From positions 7,930,999 through 7,990,998 of the forward strand of contig NC_092565.1 of assembly GCF_037975245.1 (NCBI RefSeq): 60,000 nucleotides of DNA. Reading direction: 5' to 3'. This document shows, in pieces, positions 19,559 to 33,700 of the stretch. The stretch comes from Apostichopus japonicus. Lineage: Eukaryota > Echinodermata > Holothuroidea > Aspidochirotida > Stichopodidae. Positions within the stretch are counted from its first letter, which is position 1. Each line of letters opens with the position of its first letter. The position numbers and the translations under genes were made by a program. The notes under the pieces were generated by a model. That model made no database searches, was not told the DNA's origin, and saw only the letters and a program-made list of their open reading frames with translations.

Positions 19559-19610
19559 GGTCCAACTCGTTGGACCTTAGTCAAGGTCCAACTCCTTGGA
19601 CCTTAGTCAA
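19559..19610. repeat. Tandem pair of 26-bp units, each a palindrome
   Basis: The 26-bp units 19559-19584 and 19585-19610 differ at one base. Each holds a hairpin: GGTCCAAC with GTTGGACC in the first unit, and GGTCCAA with TTGGACC in the second. Each hairpin is followed by TTAGTCAA. Confidence 0.85.
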
Positions 19611-22600
19611 GAATCTTTAGAACCGAGTCAGATGTATTTTGTATGAAGTTTCATAATTCAATGGTGTGTCACGGTGTGGCTAGTAAGAAGTTGTTTTTCA
19701 TTTTAGACCTGTTATTGTTCCAGTACACTGTATTGAATTTGATAAAGAGGGAAAATCAGCCATTGTAGTGTTGACAAAGAAATGAGCAGATATTGTTGTT
19801 TTTCTAATTAATTGATCTCAATGCTGTCTGAGCAGTCAAACAGACTAGCCTTTCACAAGACAGATGGGTCCGTGGGTTCTATAGTTAGATAATCAGTGTT
19901 TGCTGCGTCACTGACTTACACATTTATTGCACATTAATATATTTCTTTGTATCTAAAAATGAAAAATAATTCTTAGGCGAGTTTTATCCCTGGTTGGTTT
20001 CTTCTTACATAGGAAAAAATCCTTACTGTACAAAGGTTCCTTGTTGGTAGGTCTAGTGGGTATCTAAGAGCATCCTGGTTGTGCGTTTGTGTGTGTATGT
20101 TTGCGTGTGTGTGTGCGTGTTAGTGTTCATGTATATCTTAAATGAAATAATGCAACTTAAAGTAGACGGCATCCTTATATTATTACAACATGCATTCCTT
20201 TCCTCTTTTAACCAATGTTTGCGTCACATAGTCAATATACAATCGTAGGAAAACAAAAAGAAAAATGTAAAAAAAAATTAAAAAAGAAGTTCCCCAAAAA
20301 AATAGACATATATTTTACTAACCTTGGCTTTTCCTTTTCCCCTCTGGTTTACGAAACTAATACGAGTTGTCTTGTAACTTTTTAAGTAGGAATTAAAATG
20401 ATCTAGAGTTATGATCTGTAATTCATTCACCACTCGGTATTGGGTTTTTGCAGTTTTTTGTTGTTGACTAATTTACTCCATGTTTTTACTTCATCATCGC
20501 AAAAAATAATATGGTATAAGGAGCAAGTTCATCGAAACCTTACTACCAGCTTTCTTTATTGAATTGTTTTCAAAGACAAAAGAAGAAATATAGAATGGAA
20601 AATACAAAAAAGATAAGCTTGCAAATAATTCTAAAAAGTTTGTAGAAAAATGGTTTGCACCTTTTGATTGGTTTTTCAGTATTTTGGGCTGTTCTAAAAG
20701 ATCCACTATGTACAGACTCCTTCTTTAATGCTCAAGAGTTGCTATAGAGTTTGCATTGTACTTGAATTATTTAACTTATATCGTTGACTGGGAATATCTG
20801 GAAAGGCTATTTCTCACCGGCTAGCCTTTGTTGAAAATTAACAAATTAACAAACATGAACTTTACATAGCTTCTGTAGGTGAGAGGTCTCTGCTGTAGTG
20901 AAATAGGAAACAAATAAAATTTCAACAACAATTCTGATATAGTGGTTTGAAAATGATAGCTTCATTTCTTTATTTAAAAAAAAAAAAACTAATTTAGGGA
21001 TATTTAGACCTAGATGGGTTGAATTAGCAAAAGAATAACAAAAAGAACACACTTTAACTGCTCAGATTTGTACAATGCATTTGCCTGCATGAAGAAAAGA
21101 ACAGCATTTTTGACGAGTTTGAAACAGTAAAAAGGAATCGTTTTTGTTTGATGTGGATTGGATTATGGTGCATATGTATGTACAGTCCTACTACAGAGAA
21201 TAAAGTTACAATCGATATGACGACGACTGAGTGAAGGTGAGATGGAATGTCGTACCATTTCAATTTGTTCACCTCCACTTTATATAAAACTCTTATCCCA
21301 ACTTTCATGTTGCTTAGGAGAATTTTGTTCTGCCTCTTAAGCCAACTGAGCTTTCTTTAAAATCTAAATAGAATTTTTTGCTTCACACTGCGACACCGTA
21401 ATTTTATCATATGTTCTGCAATATCTGTGGGTCACCACAATGCCAGTATCCACAATCTATAATTTAATTTCACTTTATATGAACCATTCATGGAACTTTG
21501 TTATATTCTCACAACAACGTCGACGTTTGGTTTCTACGTTTAACACCCAGGAACGCCTTCTCTTCTTTTCACTTTTTTTTGGTCGTTCATCATACATGTC
21601 AACTCAAGTAATCTATTAGATAATCTGTTAACGGTTGTAATCTTCTGTCGGCATTGGCTTACAGACAGACAAAACTAAAAAAAAAAAAAAACGTTTAATC
21701 GTTGGCTTTACTTTCCTATCGCTTGGCCTTTTGTTAATCTACCTCAAATATCACTTTTTACTCATCACTTTTTTTCCTTTTTTTTTTTTTACATACTTTG
21801 GTAATTAACAAGACTGCCTTTCTTTATCAAACAGCAGAAAGCAGTTTTTCTTTTCCTTCCAGTTTGCATTTTTTAAGGAGATAGATATGTGCTGACATTT
21901 TCTGTTTAATTTGCTGTTGTTTCATACCTTTTTTGCTTCTTCATACCTCACTCATTCAGTTTTCTTGACACAAACAAAAACAAAACAAACAAACTTCTTC
22001 CTATTTTAAGTCTTTTTCCTCTTGATGTCATTTTGTAAGGCTTATAGATAGAGATTTTGATCAGAAGAGATGATTGTGTGTGTTCTTTGTAGTTATTTCT
22101 TTTAGCCTCCTTGCCATAAGAAGGAAATTCAAAAGTAATTTGATTCAAACTAAATATGAGTTTCATTTTCTTGTTTTCTCCAGCATAACTTGGCTGATTG
22201 TCAGAAATTTAGCCCAAACCTTTCTACATGCACATTTTCAGCTACTCGCCATTTACGTTACACTGTCTTCTTAACTTAAACACTGTTGACCTCCCCCTCC
22301 CTCTCCCACCACCTCCTCCTCCTCCTCCACTATTTGATCGTCCATCTTTTATGACAAAAACTAAACTTGATTTTGTTATATATATTCATATGGACGTTTC
22401 TTTTTTTGGGGGTGGGGGGGGGGCGGCCTTGAAGTTTGCAAATTATCTGTTGGTTATTAGTTAAACACCATTTAATCAATGAAAAGAAGTGAAAATCAAA
22501 GGAGTAAGCTTTTTTTTTGCAAAAAAATGCAAAAAAGGGGAAAAAGAAATCCTACAATTTGCAAGCATTTCTTCAACAGGCTTCTTCATGTTTTCTTTCG

Positions 22601-25600
22601 CTCTCAATAAAAAACAAGGTTGGATTCTGCTCTATATTAATACTCCTCAGTAGTTGGCCTTATTGTGTGATGTGCCAAAGTTTTGATTCGTTTAAGAGGA
22701 CAGTGTTGTCCTATGTTGGGTTTCCTCACTTTTTGTATCGGTTTTGTGTATTGCCATGGTTAGTTGCATTATTGCTGTAAACAAAACAAAAAAGACACAT
22801 ATTAAACAAAACTTGTGAAAACAAAACAAAAAAAAATGACAAAAAAAAAATTACATTTATATACTCAGGTTACATTAATTTAGCACTTTTTTGTGTTTTT
22901 GTTGCAATTACTGTAGAATGTGCAAATATATCCTTACTTTATTGCTTTCCATATTTTTTTTAATTTGTTTAATTTCATATATGTTTTTTTTTTTTTTGTA
23001 TTGTGCTTACTAATGCATAGTATTGTTCATATGCATCTTCACACATGGATGGCTTAGGAATATATCTTTAAAAAGGTGATCATTTTGGGGGTTTTGTTTA
23101 GTATTGGGTAGTGGTGGGGGGTTGGGAGGGGGATCATTTTTTTTGAAGGCTTCTTTGAAGTGTAAGATGAACATGCTGTCAAAAGAAATTTACTGCTGCC
23201 CTTTGATGAAACAATGTTCAAATGTGAATTTTAATCATATTTTGTCCAAAATGCTCAGTACAACCCAACGACCTAAAAGTTACATTTCTGTCAAGGAAAG
23301 TATTGTGATTCAGTACAACTTTGCTGCCCCTTGCTAAGTTTCTAAACTGAAACTTCAGTGTACAGAGGGAGAGGGAAGGGGAATGTAGGCCCTGGCCTTA
23401 GGAAGTTGGGGGAATTTGTAAGCGTTCCACCCTTTGATTCCACTATTTGTTGTATACAGCAGCGCCAAAAATGTTACGTGAAAAGCCAACAGAAATGCAA
23501 CATTTGATTGTTTGTAACAGAATAAGTTTGGAGATGTTGTTACCAAAATGTTGTATCAACTTTACATATCCAAGGAAAGGGGTGCGGGGAGGGTAGGAGC
23601 GGATCAGAGGGTATTAAAATCACTGCAACCTGAGATTTTGATAACATTTTCAGATTAACAGGTCATGTTACCTTTCCTCTCGTTAACTTCATTGACAGAC
23701 CCAGGGTCACTGCGTATCTACCAAGTTTTCCAGGGGGATATTTGGTCTCTTGCATATATTTTGCCTCCCACTGTTGGCTCGCTTATAATTATGAATGATT
23801 TATATTGCGGTTAACAAATGCCTCTAAAGTGATAAAATGAAAAGAAGAAAAATGTTATAAGAAGAAGCTAATAAAGATTATGTAAATTCAGAATTGCTTT
23901 CAGCAAAGAAATTGCTGTGGTGAATGATTTCTTCCAGATATGCTGTGGATGGTTTGACAATTCTCTAACCCAATGCTCAATAGGTTTTACCAAATAATGC
24001 GGTGTATCATGAATTTTCTATTTTTTTTTCCTTTTATTGTTTAAAACTAAATGGTCAAAAAGATTATATATTCTCAAATCAGGTAAAACAAAAAAAGTGT
24101 TTTCTTCAATTATATTAAGGTGCTTTGATTAACTAATGTACTTAATTGTAGAATCATGCTTCTTTTTCTGCTAATATTTTATTCATGTAAAATAATTTTT
24201 TACATAAGTGGTTTTGTGGGGGTGGGTGGCATGAAATATTTTGAAGGAAGATTCTTCAAAGTGCTTGTTTGCATGTTAGCTGTTTAACATGGTGAGGGTT
24301 ACTAAGAGATGATCAGTGAAACCATTTATCTATTGGCATATTTACTTGAGATGCTTGCCCAAACACTTCACAAAGATCTTGATCTTGTAAGCTAAAGATA
24401 CTGATTGGGTTTTCTTCTCCATTAAGTTCAAAGGGATAAACCAGAACCATGCTTATGTATTGCATTGAACAGAGTTTGCAAGGAATTACACATTCATTTG
24501 ATTTCATTAAGATCTTACCATTTCTTCTGTTTCTTTGGGGCATTTTATTCTGAAGAAGAGTGTGTGGTGTATAAAAGATTCGGGTAACGGTCAAAGTTCA
24601 TCAGGGATGTAAAGGTTGAAAGATATTTCCATTTTGTGCTCATATCTGGCTATGAAAGTTTGATTGCTATGTTTAAGTTTGACATTTTTTGTGGACCATT
24701 TGGAGCTAGAGGTGAATTCATAATTTGCATTTGAAATTTCGGTAGCGAAACACAAGGAACACCTGTATTGCACTTCCACAGTTGATAGTATGGTACGCCT
24801 TTTCATTGCATGGTATACTAATACAGCAACTGTATGCAAGAATTCTGCCTATACTGAACTATGTCACATCATTGAAGGAATGGACAATTCTCCTGGTTCT
24901 GAATGGAGTTTAACACTTAAACCATATGGGTTTTATTTTTTGGAAGACATTCAGTTTGCCATATCTGGGAAACAAGTCCTAATTTGTTCAGCCTTCTGGT
25001 TGTTTCTTCTTACAACATTGACCAACAATACTTGGAGCTTTTGGTGGAATATTAAAAAAAAATACTTCAAATTGTAAAATTTGGATAGGGAAGAATACAA
25101 ATTTTGAAATGGAAAACTTTAATTATGGAATGTTAAGTAGCACTTGAAACGAAAGAGAAAAATATCTTTCCATGGGGAAAGGTGGTTGGGTGTGAATGGT
25201 GTTTTCCTACTAAATTGAGGTAAAGTAAAGAAATAATCTTGTAAATTTTGCTTCTAAATATTTTTATATTAGGGTAGGTTGGGTCTTTTTAGTAATTGTA
25301 TTTTTCATTGTTAGTGTGTGTTAAGCTAAAAGTATTACCATTTTATTTGCCTGTATGATCGTAATGGAATTAATTTGAAGAACTCCAAAAAATTGGTTGC
25401 ATTGTTACTAAAATTTTGATTTGGTTTATTACAAAAAAAAAAGACAAAAAGAAAGTTATTTTCTATAAAAAGCCAATCTTACTTAAAAATTCCTCACTGT
25501 AAAAGATAATACAAAGACACAAATATATACAAAGCACAACATTTTAGGCAGAATTTAGATCACTTTCTTGGTGTTCATTTTTTTTTTCTTTCTTTCTTGA

Positions 25601-26910
25601 GTGGTATGGTTTGAGATTGTTTAAACAGGTAGAAGGTTTATGAAACAAATTGCAACCAATAAGTCAAAATGTGTGCAAAGTTCAGTGTTAAGAGCGTGCT
25701 TTAAACTGCCATGTATTTTGCATGTAACCAAGTTGTTACTTTTTTTTTTTTCATGTTTTCGGACAAATAGATTTAGTTGGCTATTAATATTTACAATAGA
25801 GTGTTTTTGGGTATGTGTTTGTCAGTACTGACTTACTTCAAACGAAATTGATTGAAAAATTCTTTTTTTGTTTTTTTTGTGAAAGCGGGCCTAGAGGTAA
25901 CCTCATAATACACACTGTGGCTGCAGTATAGAATTAACATTTTTGTCTTTCTCCATCTCTTTCTCTTGTTACTTGAATAAAAGTCACCGTACTGGGTATA
26001 ACTGCCCAACCCAACCATTCTGTTTATCCATATCTAGAACAGATCTTCAGATGTTTACCACAAATTGTTACATTGATCTGCATATGATGTTCTTAACACC
26101 TTGGAAATAGAAGGAAAAAAAGGGTCAGGAAAGCTCTTGGGGGACTCTTTACAATGAGTTCAAGCCCCACTACTAAGGAGCCCCGGAAACTGATGTATAG
26201 AACTTCCAAGCTGAAGGCTGTAATTTGTATATGAAATAGTATATATTTGAGTATATTTATAGTTCCACCCATCTGAAACTTGTTTGAAGACATATTTTCT
26301 CTCTTGCCAACATTTCATCCATCCCAACCCACATCTTGACCCACACATCCCGCCCCCATCCTAACCGCTTCCAAGAATATCTCCCAACCAGCTTATGTAT
26401 AAACTTTGTATTTAAGATACTATGTTTTACTGCAAGATCCCCTAGTTACTGCTCTGCACCCCCTTCCCTGCCCTATCCCATGCCTGCCTTGGAAAATTGC
26501 TTTGCCCTTTAAATGAAGAAGGTATGTGCCTTACCATGGTCTATAAACTTGGGGTTGGGGGAGGGAGGGGCATGGTAGGATGGGACCTGCAAGATAAAGC
26601 ACCACAATAGATTCATGTTATAATTTCTATTCATGAAGTAAGTAGTCTGGATCATAAGAAAAAAATTGAATTATGATTTTTTTTAACAAACTAGATGTTT
26701 TCAAGCCATTGAGAGAACCAAATCCCATCTTCCTATCCAGAACCAGAAATTGCCAATTCCGCAGAAGAATTTCTCAGTGCAACATCAAGTCTGAATTGAT
26801 ACAGTAAGGCCAGGAGTAGCGATCCAGTACTTTGATAAGATACCATATGAATCTTAGCACATATGATTCGTGCTTAGCATGATATACCTACTATTATTGA
26901 TATACCTACA

Positions 26911-27150
26911 CGGAGTGTTAGCTCAGTGGTTAACGCTGGTGCGTTCTAAGGACCCTAGTTCAAATCACTCAAGATTAATGTATGTCGTCCAGTTACAGAA
27001 TTTTTGACAATTGACAATTCATTATCATGGACGTTAAAAAATGAATCTAAGAGACTGACTTCGGTCAGCTTGCGGCTTTGATAAGCCAATGATGGCTTCT
27101 TCACAAGTTCCTGCTTGCAGGAGGATCTAAAAATAAAATACATACATTAT
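26911..27150 (+). mobile_element. tRNA-derived SINE
   Basis: A pol III A box (TTAGCTCAGTGGTTAACGC, starting at 26919) is followed at about the right distance by a B-box-like AGTTCAAATCAC. A tRNA-unrelated body follows, and the end is an A-rich tail (AAAATAAAATACATACATTA). This is SINE architecture. The B box departs from the consensus GGTTCGANTCC, so the copy is old. Clear target-site duplications were not found. Confidence 0.7.
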
Positions 27151-27558
27151 TCAACAGCATCACCCCCCCCCCCACCCATTCCACTTTCATATCAAGTGTA
27201 TTTTATTGGTAGCAGAGTTAAGTACTTTGCAGCTTTGTAAAATATAAGGGGCAGAGCTTTGTAGGTAAAGCTACTATGGTTTTTAGAAGAGTTCCAGTAA
27301 CTACTCTCTTGTAAAATAAATATAAATTTGCTGATTGCCCATCAAAAGTGTAGCAGAGCATGGAAGTTGTGTCTTTGAGAATTGTACTGTGGATAAAGTG
27401 TTTCCCCGTTCTTGAGGCTATTCGACCTATTGAACACTTTTTCTAAAAACTCTCGAAGGCAATTCTCCATGATATGATGGAGATTTTCTTGTGTTTGCAG
27501 AGATTGGGGTTACCGAACTACTTGTATTTCATCGTGCACCCTCGTTCTGGCTACTTGT

Positions 27559-27584
27559 GCGCATGCGCGTAGAATCTTAGCAAC
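27559..27584 (+). promoter_or_regulatory. NRF1 palindrome plus possible half X-box upstream of CFAP43
   Basis: GCGCATGCGC at 27559-27568 is a perfect NRF1 site, typical of CpG-type promoters. AGCAAC at 27579-27584 matches one half of an RFX X-box, the motif that drives ciliary genes; the other half is not convincing. The pair lies 118-143 bp before the CFAP43 ATG, a plausible core-promoter position. No TATA box is evident. Confidence 0.55.
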
Positions 27585-27701
27585 AAGAAGCTTGAAGTAT
27601 AGTCGGCCAACTAAATTATGTTAGGCTAGTATCTGACGGAAGAAAAACAACTCTGAGTGACAAGATTATTGAATTTTCATTATCAAATACCCGAAATTAA
27701 G

Positions 27702-30700
27702 ATGAAAACCATGGGGTCGATGGGCAACCTCAGTGTTAAGTAAGAACGGAAAAGAAGTTACTTTCTTGTCTCCGACAGAATGGCTAGGCATAGGCCTAGA
27801 CTAAGTTGGCCAAGAGTAAGACTAAGTAGAACAGACGTTAGGCCTAAGTTAATAAGCTTACACTAGCTGGATAGATACAACAAACCAAAAACTTGCTGAT
27901 GCTTTGCAAATTTGAATTATCCCATTGGTCGGCCGGAAATTCAACACACTGAATTTCGACTGAAATTGTAACCTTGATGCTCCTAGCCTAGCACACAACT
28001 TATTGACAAGTTCAATCCGGTGACTAAGTTAGAAATGTTTTGCCTTGAGACTTAAACTTGCCAAGAAGAGCAAAACTTTTGTGGATTGTTTGTGAAGTTG
28101 GCTGAATGGATGTTTTTACATTTTTTGATTTAGAACAACTGAAAACATCCATTTAGCCCAAACAACCATTTTTAACATTGATTGATGCAGTGGGCTGAAT
28201 ATATCCTTATTTTGATATTTGATGTAGGCCTAGGTTACAGGATTCGATGTGCTACGATGGCAACTTAAAAATTATTTGTGTTAAACTTAAAGGCTATGTC
28301 ACACAAGTTGGATAACCTAGATTTAGCAAACTGAAATTAAGCATTGCCAAAATCAACTCTTGGGACTCAGAAGTCAGAGCTGTTCAGAAATATTTTCGTG
28401 ATTGAGTGGATTTCAAAAGATTTTCTGTTTTCATCTTTAATATTTTTTCTTGATTTTTTTGGAACTTATGCTTAATTACTGCACCATGCCTTTGTGACAC
28501 CTACAGTTTCATCGTCTTTTCTTATCCTTTCTTTTGTAACCAAAGATGGGCTCATGGATATAATGGTTCAACAGCTGCGTTTGTCAAAAGGAACATTCTC
28601 TGTCATGCTTGTGGAAGCAATGTAAAGTTCATTGACATTTCCAATAATACAGAAGTTGTGCATGCATCTGCAGCAGATGGGATTGGAGTACTAACAGTCA
28701 GTGCTTCTCAAGGTCTAGTGGCGTTCTCTGAGTTGGCCATGAATCCAAGGATATTTGTGCATTCCTTCGTTGGATTTACTGAGAAAACTGTATGTCAAGG
28801 TACTGTCATACTGAAGTAGTCTATGGCAACATAATGTCATCATATCATTCTTTCCCACTTATACAAAGTCAAAAAGTAAGGTTCATGGAACAACAGTTGT
28901 GACTCCTATTTCTTTTCTCTTCCCAGTATGTCTTTAGTTCAGTGATATTTAATGATGTTATAAAAAATTTGGCTTTCAGAACATAAGGCATTGTGCCTAT
29001 AGTTAGCAAGATTGCAAAGTTTGAGATTTCATTGATGTAATGTTACTTAAAGGCATTGAAGACTCGCCCCAAACCATGTGCCACGCTCTGAAAAAGTTTT
29101 TGTTGCTTGCAAGTGAAGTTTTCTTCTTGTCGCTACAAAATGCAGACAGTAATGAAAATATGATACCTTGTTATCATTAGCTGGACCTAAGATGTCCATC
29201 GCTGTATTGTTTGTACACTGTGCTGTGGGTATTGACTGCAGCTGTATGTACTGACTGTACACTAGTGTCTAATTACCGACGGTATCAAGCTGTGTGTGTA
29301 TTTTCTGGGATCGATGGTGGGGTCTAACACTTCTGTTACACCTCATTCGAACTAGGTCAGATAACCGGCATTAGACGTTGCCCGAGTCTTTACACCCTTT
29401 AACCTGTGGTACATGTAGATATATATAGTAAATGCCTTCACTAGCAGTATTCTTATTTACCCATAGGAAATGCTCTTTGAATGTAAGTTAAGGATGGACA
29501 TAGTAATATCATTATATAAATACTGTTTTTAATCTAGATTTTTGACAGTTACCTTAAACAAATGTAGATATTAGGTGTAGTATTGCACTTTGATTTATAG
29601 TATAAAGAATTGTTGTTTTTGCTACAAAGTTTAAGAAATAACATAAAATCTCACAAACATCTCCTCATTAACTTTTTTTTTTCTCAGGTGGAGCGAAGCT
29701 TCAATATTCTTCCATTGCTATATCCCAGACGCATTCATACATGATCAGTTGCTCTGCCTTGCCAGACTTCTCTGTATATTTATGGTGAGTGAAGTTAAGT
29801 ATTCATGTGCAATAATGTAACCACTGAAGAGAGGTGGGACCCATATCAGACACCCCTCCCCTCACAAAGAAAAGAAAAGAACAATACATACATTTTTATG
29901 TACATATCAACTATGCAGTTAAAAAAATGCCAATTTTATATTATATAAATTTTGTCCCCACCACTTCCACCCTTTCTTTGTATTAAGGGATATCATGACA
30001 AAGCATAAGCTGTTTGGGGATGCTGATCAGTTTTAATCGATATCTCTCCTCCAGGCATGTGGACACCGGTGCTCTTCTCTGCTCAGAGAGTATGTCTGGA
30101 TTAAGTGCCACACAGGTTAGCTTTAATCCAACAGATTGGCACAAAATATGCATAACTGGCCCTGAACAGCTTCAGGTATGGACGGTAGAGCAAGCTGATG
30201 AGCTGTACAAGCTAACAAAACAGTAAGTATGGTAGTATTATACCTTTGTTTTATCATGACTTCTTATTTTGAGGGGAAGGGAAAGGAAGGGTAGGGATTG
30301 ATTCCAATGTTCAGCCAAATTCAGTAAGTGAACACTCAATTGAAGTGGCTGGTTATCTTATGGCTTCCAGTTTAATCACTATTGTTTATTGTTGACTGTT
30401 TTCTAAACTCTGCTTACTGATACCAATTGTTACATTACATATAACACTATCATTACAGCACAATCGAAAGCAACACATACAGGCAAGCCTCTTTTATGAA
30501 ATACCATCAAGCTTAAAACTCCCCCAAATACCCAAGATTTAAGAGATGTAGTAGGCTAATTAAGGTTACTTGGTGGACATGATCACTTCTAGGAGATACT
30601 CTAGCTCTAACATTAATTCCTAATGTTATAAACTCCTCATTCTTATAACTGTACAACAAAGTATTCAAGGGTAGGCCTTCACCATTCAGAACAATTTAAG

Positions 30701-33700
30701 CCATGTAGTTTGTACTGTGTGATCATCAATTTTTTACAAACTTCACAGTTGCAAGTAAGAAGTCGTGCAGTCGTGTGTATAGAACACATTGTTTGGAGTT
30801 ACCCCTATCAAAGATAAAGAAAAGACATTTTCTGTGATACATGTACACATTTTGAGTCGTGCTGCCATCTCTCTAGGACAAACAATCAGAGATGAATGCT
30901 ATATCTGGAACCTTTGTCCTAAACTACATGGATAAATTATATTGTAATGAAATGATTTTACACAGCCTTTGTAGAAGGGTCCTTTTCAAGTTCTGTTTGA
31001 TCAAAATGAAAGTTATAGAAAACCTGAGTGAATATCTGTTGTACCAGCTGTGTAAATAGTAGTATGAAAACCATTTCAGTGACTGTTGCATAACTAAGAT
31101 ATTATTGAACTTAACTTATTGAACTTATAGTGCTCAGTTTTGAGCATTAAAGCAAAGATTTCTTTACACATAGCTATAATGTTTATTCTTCATTCAGTAA
31201 TATTTGTTTCATTTATATTCATCCCTTCTTAACTTAAGGAGGAAAATTAAGATACTAGAGTTAAGAGCATGCAGTGTTACATAATTTGGATTTCATACTT
31301 GCTTATTTATCAAAGTTTTAACAATTGTCAGTTGTTTAACAACTGTACCATTGTCCCTATGTTCAAACTGACAAGCCGATCATCTGGCAGACACTACTTT
31401 GAGTAGGACACATTTACCTAAATTCAGTGAAATTTGTGACGTAACCATTGCAGTAATTTATGTTATCTTGATTGCGTTTTGCTTGACAGTACATTCAAGC
31501 TTCCGTTTGAAGGTGGAACTGTGACAGCACCATCTCCAGATGCAGCTATATTCCAACCATCCTCTGGAAGAGGAGGAAATCCTTCTCACGATGTGTTTGT
31601 TGATGATGCTGCCGTGGCAGGGATTGTGGGTACAGAGGCAGAGAACTTTGAAGCAAACTTTGATGAAAACGTGAAGAAATTGGAGCCTGTTTCCCATTGC
31701 TGGACACCAACTGGAGATGTTTATTGTGGTTGCCAGGGAGGACAGCTTCTTAAAGTTGACACTGAAAAGCACCAAGTGAACACAATTTTGAGGTATGAGA
31801 TGTAAAGATCTTAATATGTCCCTAATGATTAAAAGTGCCTCAGAATATACTTACTAGTGCGGGAATTATTTCCTCAAAGAAGAGTAACCCACACAGTGTT
31901 AAACCAAGCATCTAAGATACAAGTTCTAATTATTTAACTAAGGATGTAGGCATCGACTTGTTTTCACAGTTCCTGTTTATATTAGAATGGACTAGGAGAG
32001 ATTCTCCCAGGGTAAAACAATTGTTACATGAAAATAATCATTGAAGTGTCTAAAGTAGTGTTTGAACTGAAGTGCACTCCCAATACCCTAGTTACATACT
32101 GCAGGCAAAGAATTAAATTCATATTAAGACAAATGGCTTTGTATTTCACTGCTTGAGGCCATAACATTAGTATGAAACTGAAACTAAGAAATGTTTTTTG
32201 TGATAAAATAATATCTAATAGAAGAGCTGGAATCATGTTATATATGGATGTGAATCAGGAAGCTGACACATTATCACCAGGTTTGCCTTTCATTAGCTTA
32301 CCCAGGCATGATACCTAAGCCATTGATATTGTGTTTCTTAACAAAACAATTAAGATATGGAAAAAAAACCCTCATCTTATTGTGATTTGTTACAGAGAGA
32401 AAAGGAATCTAATGTCATAGTGATAAAGTGTGTATGTGGCAACTGCTTGTAAACATGGGTGCGTCAACAAAAGTAACACTTGGATGAAAGCTATACTAGG
32501 TATATGGGTCCACTATAGTGAGTTCAAGAACCCTATTGTTCTTTGTGGAGTTCAAAGATCATTGGAGGTCAATAGAGGTCAAAGTATGAAAGCCTTGTAA
32601 GCAATAATTACAATAATAAAGCTTGGAAGGATGTCATACATCGTAGGTGTTCCAACTTTGTAAGTATTAGGACTGGTTTGCATTTTGAAGAGGTGAAAGT
32701 TCATTTGAGGTCAATAGAGGTCAGATTCTGAATACTTGTAAACACAATATGTCCAGTAGTAAACCTCAGATGAACGTCTTACTTGGTATGTGTAAGGTCA
32801 AAGGTCTCTTAATGTCCACAGAGATCAAGTTCTTAGAATCTTCTAAATATGATCAATCCAAAGTATAGCTTGGATGATCTTCATATTTTGTATATAGTTC
32901 TTCATATAAATGTTGCAAGGAACACTAAGCCTGATAAATTTTACCTTGTTAAACTGTCACAAATCACCACCACTAGTTTGCTTTAATCATCATACAACAT
33001 CTGTCTGATATTTATCATACCTTTCTTAAAATACAGTCCTCAAAGTCAATCAGAATCTCTGGAAAGGGACAATAACAGGATGGCATCCATGCCAGAAGGT
33101 AAACTACTTTGTACTCAATAAATGATCATATGTGATAATGATTTTATTCTGATGAAAACAGTTAATATTATCTTATTTTGGTCTTTGTTTACTCCTTGTT
33201 GTGCTCATTGCAAGAGTGGTTTTAATGGTTGAAAACAAATGGATTTTTCTTTTAAGTTGCTGTATTACTTTAACCAGCTTTCTCATAATTATAATGGTTA
33301 ACTGTTTTTACATTTAACATACATAAAATCAGTACAGATCTCTTTGGCGACTCTGTTATGACAGCAAAGACAACTAGACTGTAAAATAAATTTAAACTAG
33401 CCTTATAGAATTTCATATGATGTATTGAATAGGATAGAAATTGAGCATTTTCCTCCATTTTTTAGGACATTAGTGGTAGTCCATGATGTTTCTAAAATTG
33501 GTATGTCAAATGGTTTTACAAAGAAAAAAAGAAAAAAACAAACAGTCCTGAATAACTTTTAACCGTTCTTTTCAATTTAAAACAGACTCAGAGATGCCAA
33601 CGAAGGCTGTGAATAAGAGCAGTGAAGTTGGAGAAGGCAACCTTCAGTGCATTGCTCTTCATCAAGATGGCTTATTCGTGGGAGGTGATGATGGTGTGTT

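Larger units (their letters stand above)
17250..26900. other. Presumed 3' UTR and intergenic DNA after the RNF38/44-like gene
   Basis: Strongly AT-rich, with many T and A runs (18290-18320, 18478-18492, 18788-18809, 21676-21692, 22982-22998). Simple repeats: CAA at 18332-18350, TA at 19320-19339, GT-rich at 20082-20125, CTC/CCT at 22308-22330. Several AATAAA hexamers occur (for example near 19216 and 20934), but I cannot tell which ends the transcript. Vertebrate RNF38 has a long 3' UTR, so part of this may be transcribed. No coding exon is convincing. Confidence 0.5.

Noticed and set aside
24313-24839. Two adjoining minus-strand open frames of 82 and 93 codons with coding-like composition
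   Set aside because: They are separated by a stop and a frame shift, show no motif I recognise, and have no convincing splice sites. Possibly a decayed element, but not supportable.
24790-25077. Plus-strand open frame of 95 codons
   Set aside because: Overlaps the minus-strand frame, has no recognisable domain, and is rich in aromatic residues as in random AT-rich sequence.
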